Source: an uncultured Spirochaetales bacterium (GTDB lineage: Bacteria > Spirochaetota > Spirochaetia > Sphaerochaetales > Sphaerochaetaceae). Taken from it: 35,276 nt of DNA. The stretch is taken from assembly GCA_949282255.1 (NCBI GenBank), contig CASDPA010000021.1:1-35276 (forward strand), given 5' to 3'. The notes beneath the pieces are model-generated. The model was not told the DNA's origin. It saw only the letters and a program-made list of their open reading frames with translations, and ran no database searches. Positions 34,261-35,276 of the stretch are shown piece by piece. The translations under genes and the position numbers were made by a program. Every line of letters begins with the position of its first letter. The first letter of the stretch is position 1.

Positions 34261-35121
34261 TTAGCCATTATCTATGACAACCTCTTCCGGTTTTTCCAAA
34301 AGCGCTTCCGGATTGCCGAGGCATTTTTTCAACACCTTTACAGCGGATGCATAATAATAGCCGTCACATATCCTCTCATCGAGATTGAATACGATGTCTA
34401 TAACCCTGCGCTTGTTCACACTTCCATCCTCATTAAGCTCCATAACCCATCTCTTGGCCCCAAAAGCGATAAAAATTGGAACATTGCCGAAATTATACAG
34501 ATGATGCGTAACCGGCGGCAAATTAAGAGATGCGATGTTGGTTATATACATCGACCCATGGAAAGGGGAAACATTTATAAGGGCTTTGGGAAGAAGCCCG
34601 AAATAATCCAAGGCCTTAAAGCAGAAAATCATAAATTTCTTTATCAAGCCAGGAATATAATTTATCAAATCCGCTGTTTTATCCAATGAGGTGGAGTTCT
34701 CTGAATAAACATCCGCAAGCACCTTGTTGACCTTCTCATACACATCATAAAGCGTATCTGAAGGATCAAAAAACATTTTTATGGAGGTATCCCTTTCTTC
34801 CAATCTCATATGCCGCTTGACTACCATGTTCACGACAATACCGTTTCTGGCATAAATCTTCTGGCCACGTATGAAACGGTTGATCTTCGGCCTTTGGGAC
34901 ACTGTTCTGACATACGCAGCAAGGATGATATGCAATATGCCGATCGACTCGTACCCTTCAGAACGCAGCTTTCTTATAAGCGCTTCAGAGGCCTGACAAT
35001 CGAAAGACATAGTGAAATGGTTTGCAGCATCACACCTCTCAACCATAATATATGGAATGATTGCTGTGAAAGCATCAAGTTTCAGTCGGCGGCCTTCCTT
35101 CATTCTTTTTGCCATGCCCAT
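34261..35121 (-). CDS. CAT-fold / 2-oxoacid dehydrogenase E2-like protein with altered active site
   Basis: A 286-aa cytoplasmic protein with the fold of chloramphenicol acetyltransferase and the E2 catalytic domain. The C-terminal motif that is normally (D)H-R-x2-D-G reads DERICDG (residues 248-254), so the catalytic His is replaced by Glu while the structural Asp-Gly is kept. The middle part has INRFIRGQKIY and MYITNIASLN, typical for the fold. No lipoyl or E1-binding domain is present and no dehydrogenase genes are nearby. Function is unknown; an inactive or differently working acyltransferase is possible. I chose the ATG at 35121; a GTG three codons earlier and ATGs at 35115 and 35103 are alternatives, and a TATAAT directly before the ATG may be a -10 of a leaderless transcript. 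Confidence 0.78.
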   Translation of the reverse strand: MGMAKRMKEGRRLKLDAFTAIIPYIMVERCDAANHFTMSFDCQASEALIRKLRSEGYESIGILHIILAAYVRTVSQRPKINRFIRGQKIYARNGIVVNMVVKRHMRLEERDTSIKMFFDPSDTLYDVYEKVNKVLADVYSENSTSLDKTADLINYIPGLIKKFMIFCFKALDYFGLLPKALINVSPFHGSMYITNIASLNLPPVTHHLYNFGNVPIFIAFGAKRWVMELNEDGSVNKRRVIDIVFNLDERICDGYYYASAVKVLKKCLGNPEALLEKPEEVVIDNG

Positions 35122-35190
35122 ATTATACACCTAAAAAAATTTTTTTTCCTACACGGTTCCATGATAATCCTCAACAAACCCGTATTTTGA

Positions 35191-35226
35191 GTTTTAGCAC
35201 TAGAAAGTTTTAAGGCTAAAAAGCAC
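35191..35226. repeat. Unexplained inverted repeat at the right edge (CRISPR-repeat-like, single copy)
   Basis: A 36-base stretch starts GTTTTAGCAC and ends CTAAAAAGCAC, with a 7-bp inverted repeat TTTTAGC (35192-35198) / GCTAAAA (35215-35221). The start GTTTTAG is common in type II CRISPR repeats, but no second copy occurs before the window ends. On the minus strand TATAAC (35248-35243) could start a roughly 100-base transcript through it. The rest of 35131-35276 holds no gene that I can see. Confidence 0.35.
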
Positions 35227-35276
35227 TTTACAGAATCAACAAGTTATACAACTCTTTCAATTTCCAAGAATTATCT

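Noticed and set aside
35191-35235. Resemblance of the plus strand to an engineered Cas9 single-guide scaffold (GTTTTAG, CTAGAAA, AAGGCTA)
   Set aside because: The GAAA linker is artificial in such scaffolds, and the expected repeat/anti-repeat pairing does not form here on the plus strand.

Overview
The window looks like chromosome of an anaerobic, fermentative bacterium of roughly 45% GC (by eye). It is most likely a member of the Spirochaetota, and a Sphaerochaeta-like lineage is my best guess. The clues are a short threonyl-tRNA synthetase without the TGS domain, the two-domain [FeFe]-hydrogenase plus Rex module, the DUF1846 protein, and the mix of spirochaete-style and clostridial-style genes. 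This placement is inferred from gene content only; a Clostridia relative is the main alternative. I see no prophage, transposase, confirmed CRISPR array or tRNA gene.

Layout from left to right. (1) 1-317 has no gene. It carries a strong promoter with an A/T-rich upstream element that fires leftward off the edge, probably into a stable-RNA operon. (2) 318-5256, minus strand: thrS, an M32 carboxypeptidase, pgsA and a HAD phosphatase form a tight operon. It is preceded by a well-formed T-box riboswitch with a threonine (ACC) specifier and a long terminator hairpin. (3) 5233-10723, minus strand: a redox operon of a [2Fe-2S] protein, a sensory PAS-containing [FeFe]-hydrogenase (HydS), a SpoIIE-type phosphatase, a second [2Fe-2S] protein, a group-B-like catalytic [FeFe]-hydrogenase and free-methionine-R-sulfoxide reductase. 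(4) 10894-15849, minus strand: yajC, secD, secF, ispH and the NADH-sensing repressor rex, nearly all overlapping. Three hairpins lie between yajC and secD. (5) 15943-17614: groEL with its own terminator. (6) 17677-21576, minus strand: lemA, a DUF2207 membrane protein, a phytol/dolichol-kinase-like protein and a DUF92 (VTE6-like) protein in one overlapping operon. (7) 21699-29748, plus strand: nitroreductase, GNAT acetyltransferase, argR, pgi, gdhA, a DUF1846 protein, an NSS-family Na+/amino-acid symporter and a small Hpt-like protein. (8) 29825-34122, minus strand: the arginine operon argC-argJ-argB-argD behind a promoter with ARG-box-like palindromes. (9) 34261-35121, minus strand: a chloramphenicol-acetyltransferase-fold protein whose catalytic His is replaced by Glu. 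The last 90 bases hold an unexplained inverted repeat.

How it fits together. Rex and HydS would both monitor the NADH/H2 state and tune hydrogen production through the catalytic hydrogenase. The T-box sits directly behind the hydrogenase operon, so uncharged tRNA-Thr would decide whether transcription continues into thrS and the lipid and peptidase genes behind it. ArgR is encoded away from argCJBD but appears to control both itself and that operon. GdhA and the symporter link amino-acid uptake and nitrogen assimilation to the glutamate needed by the arginine pathway.
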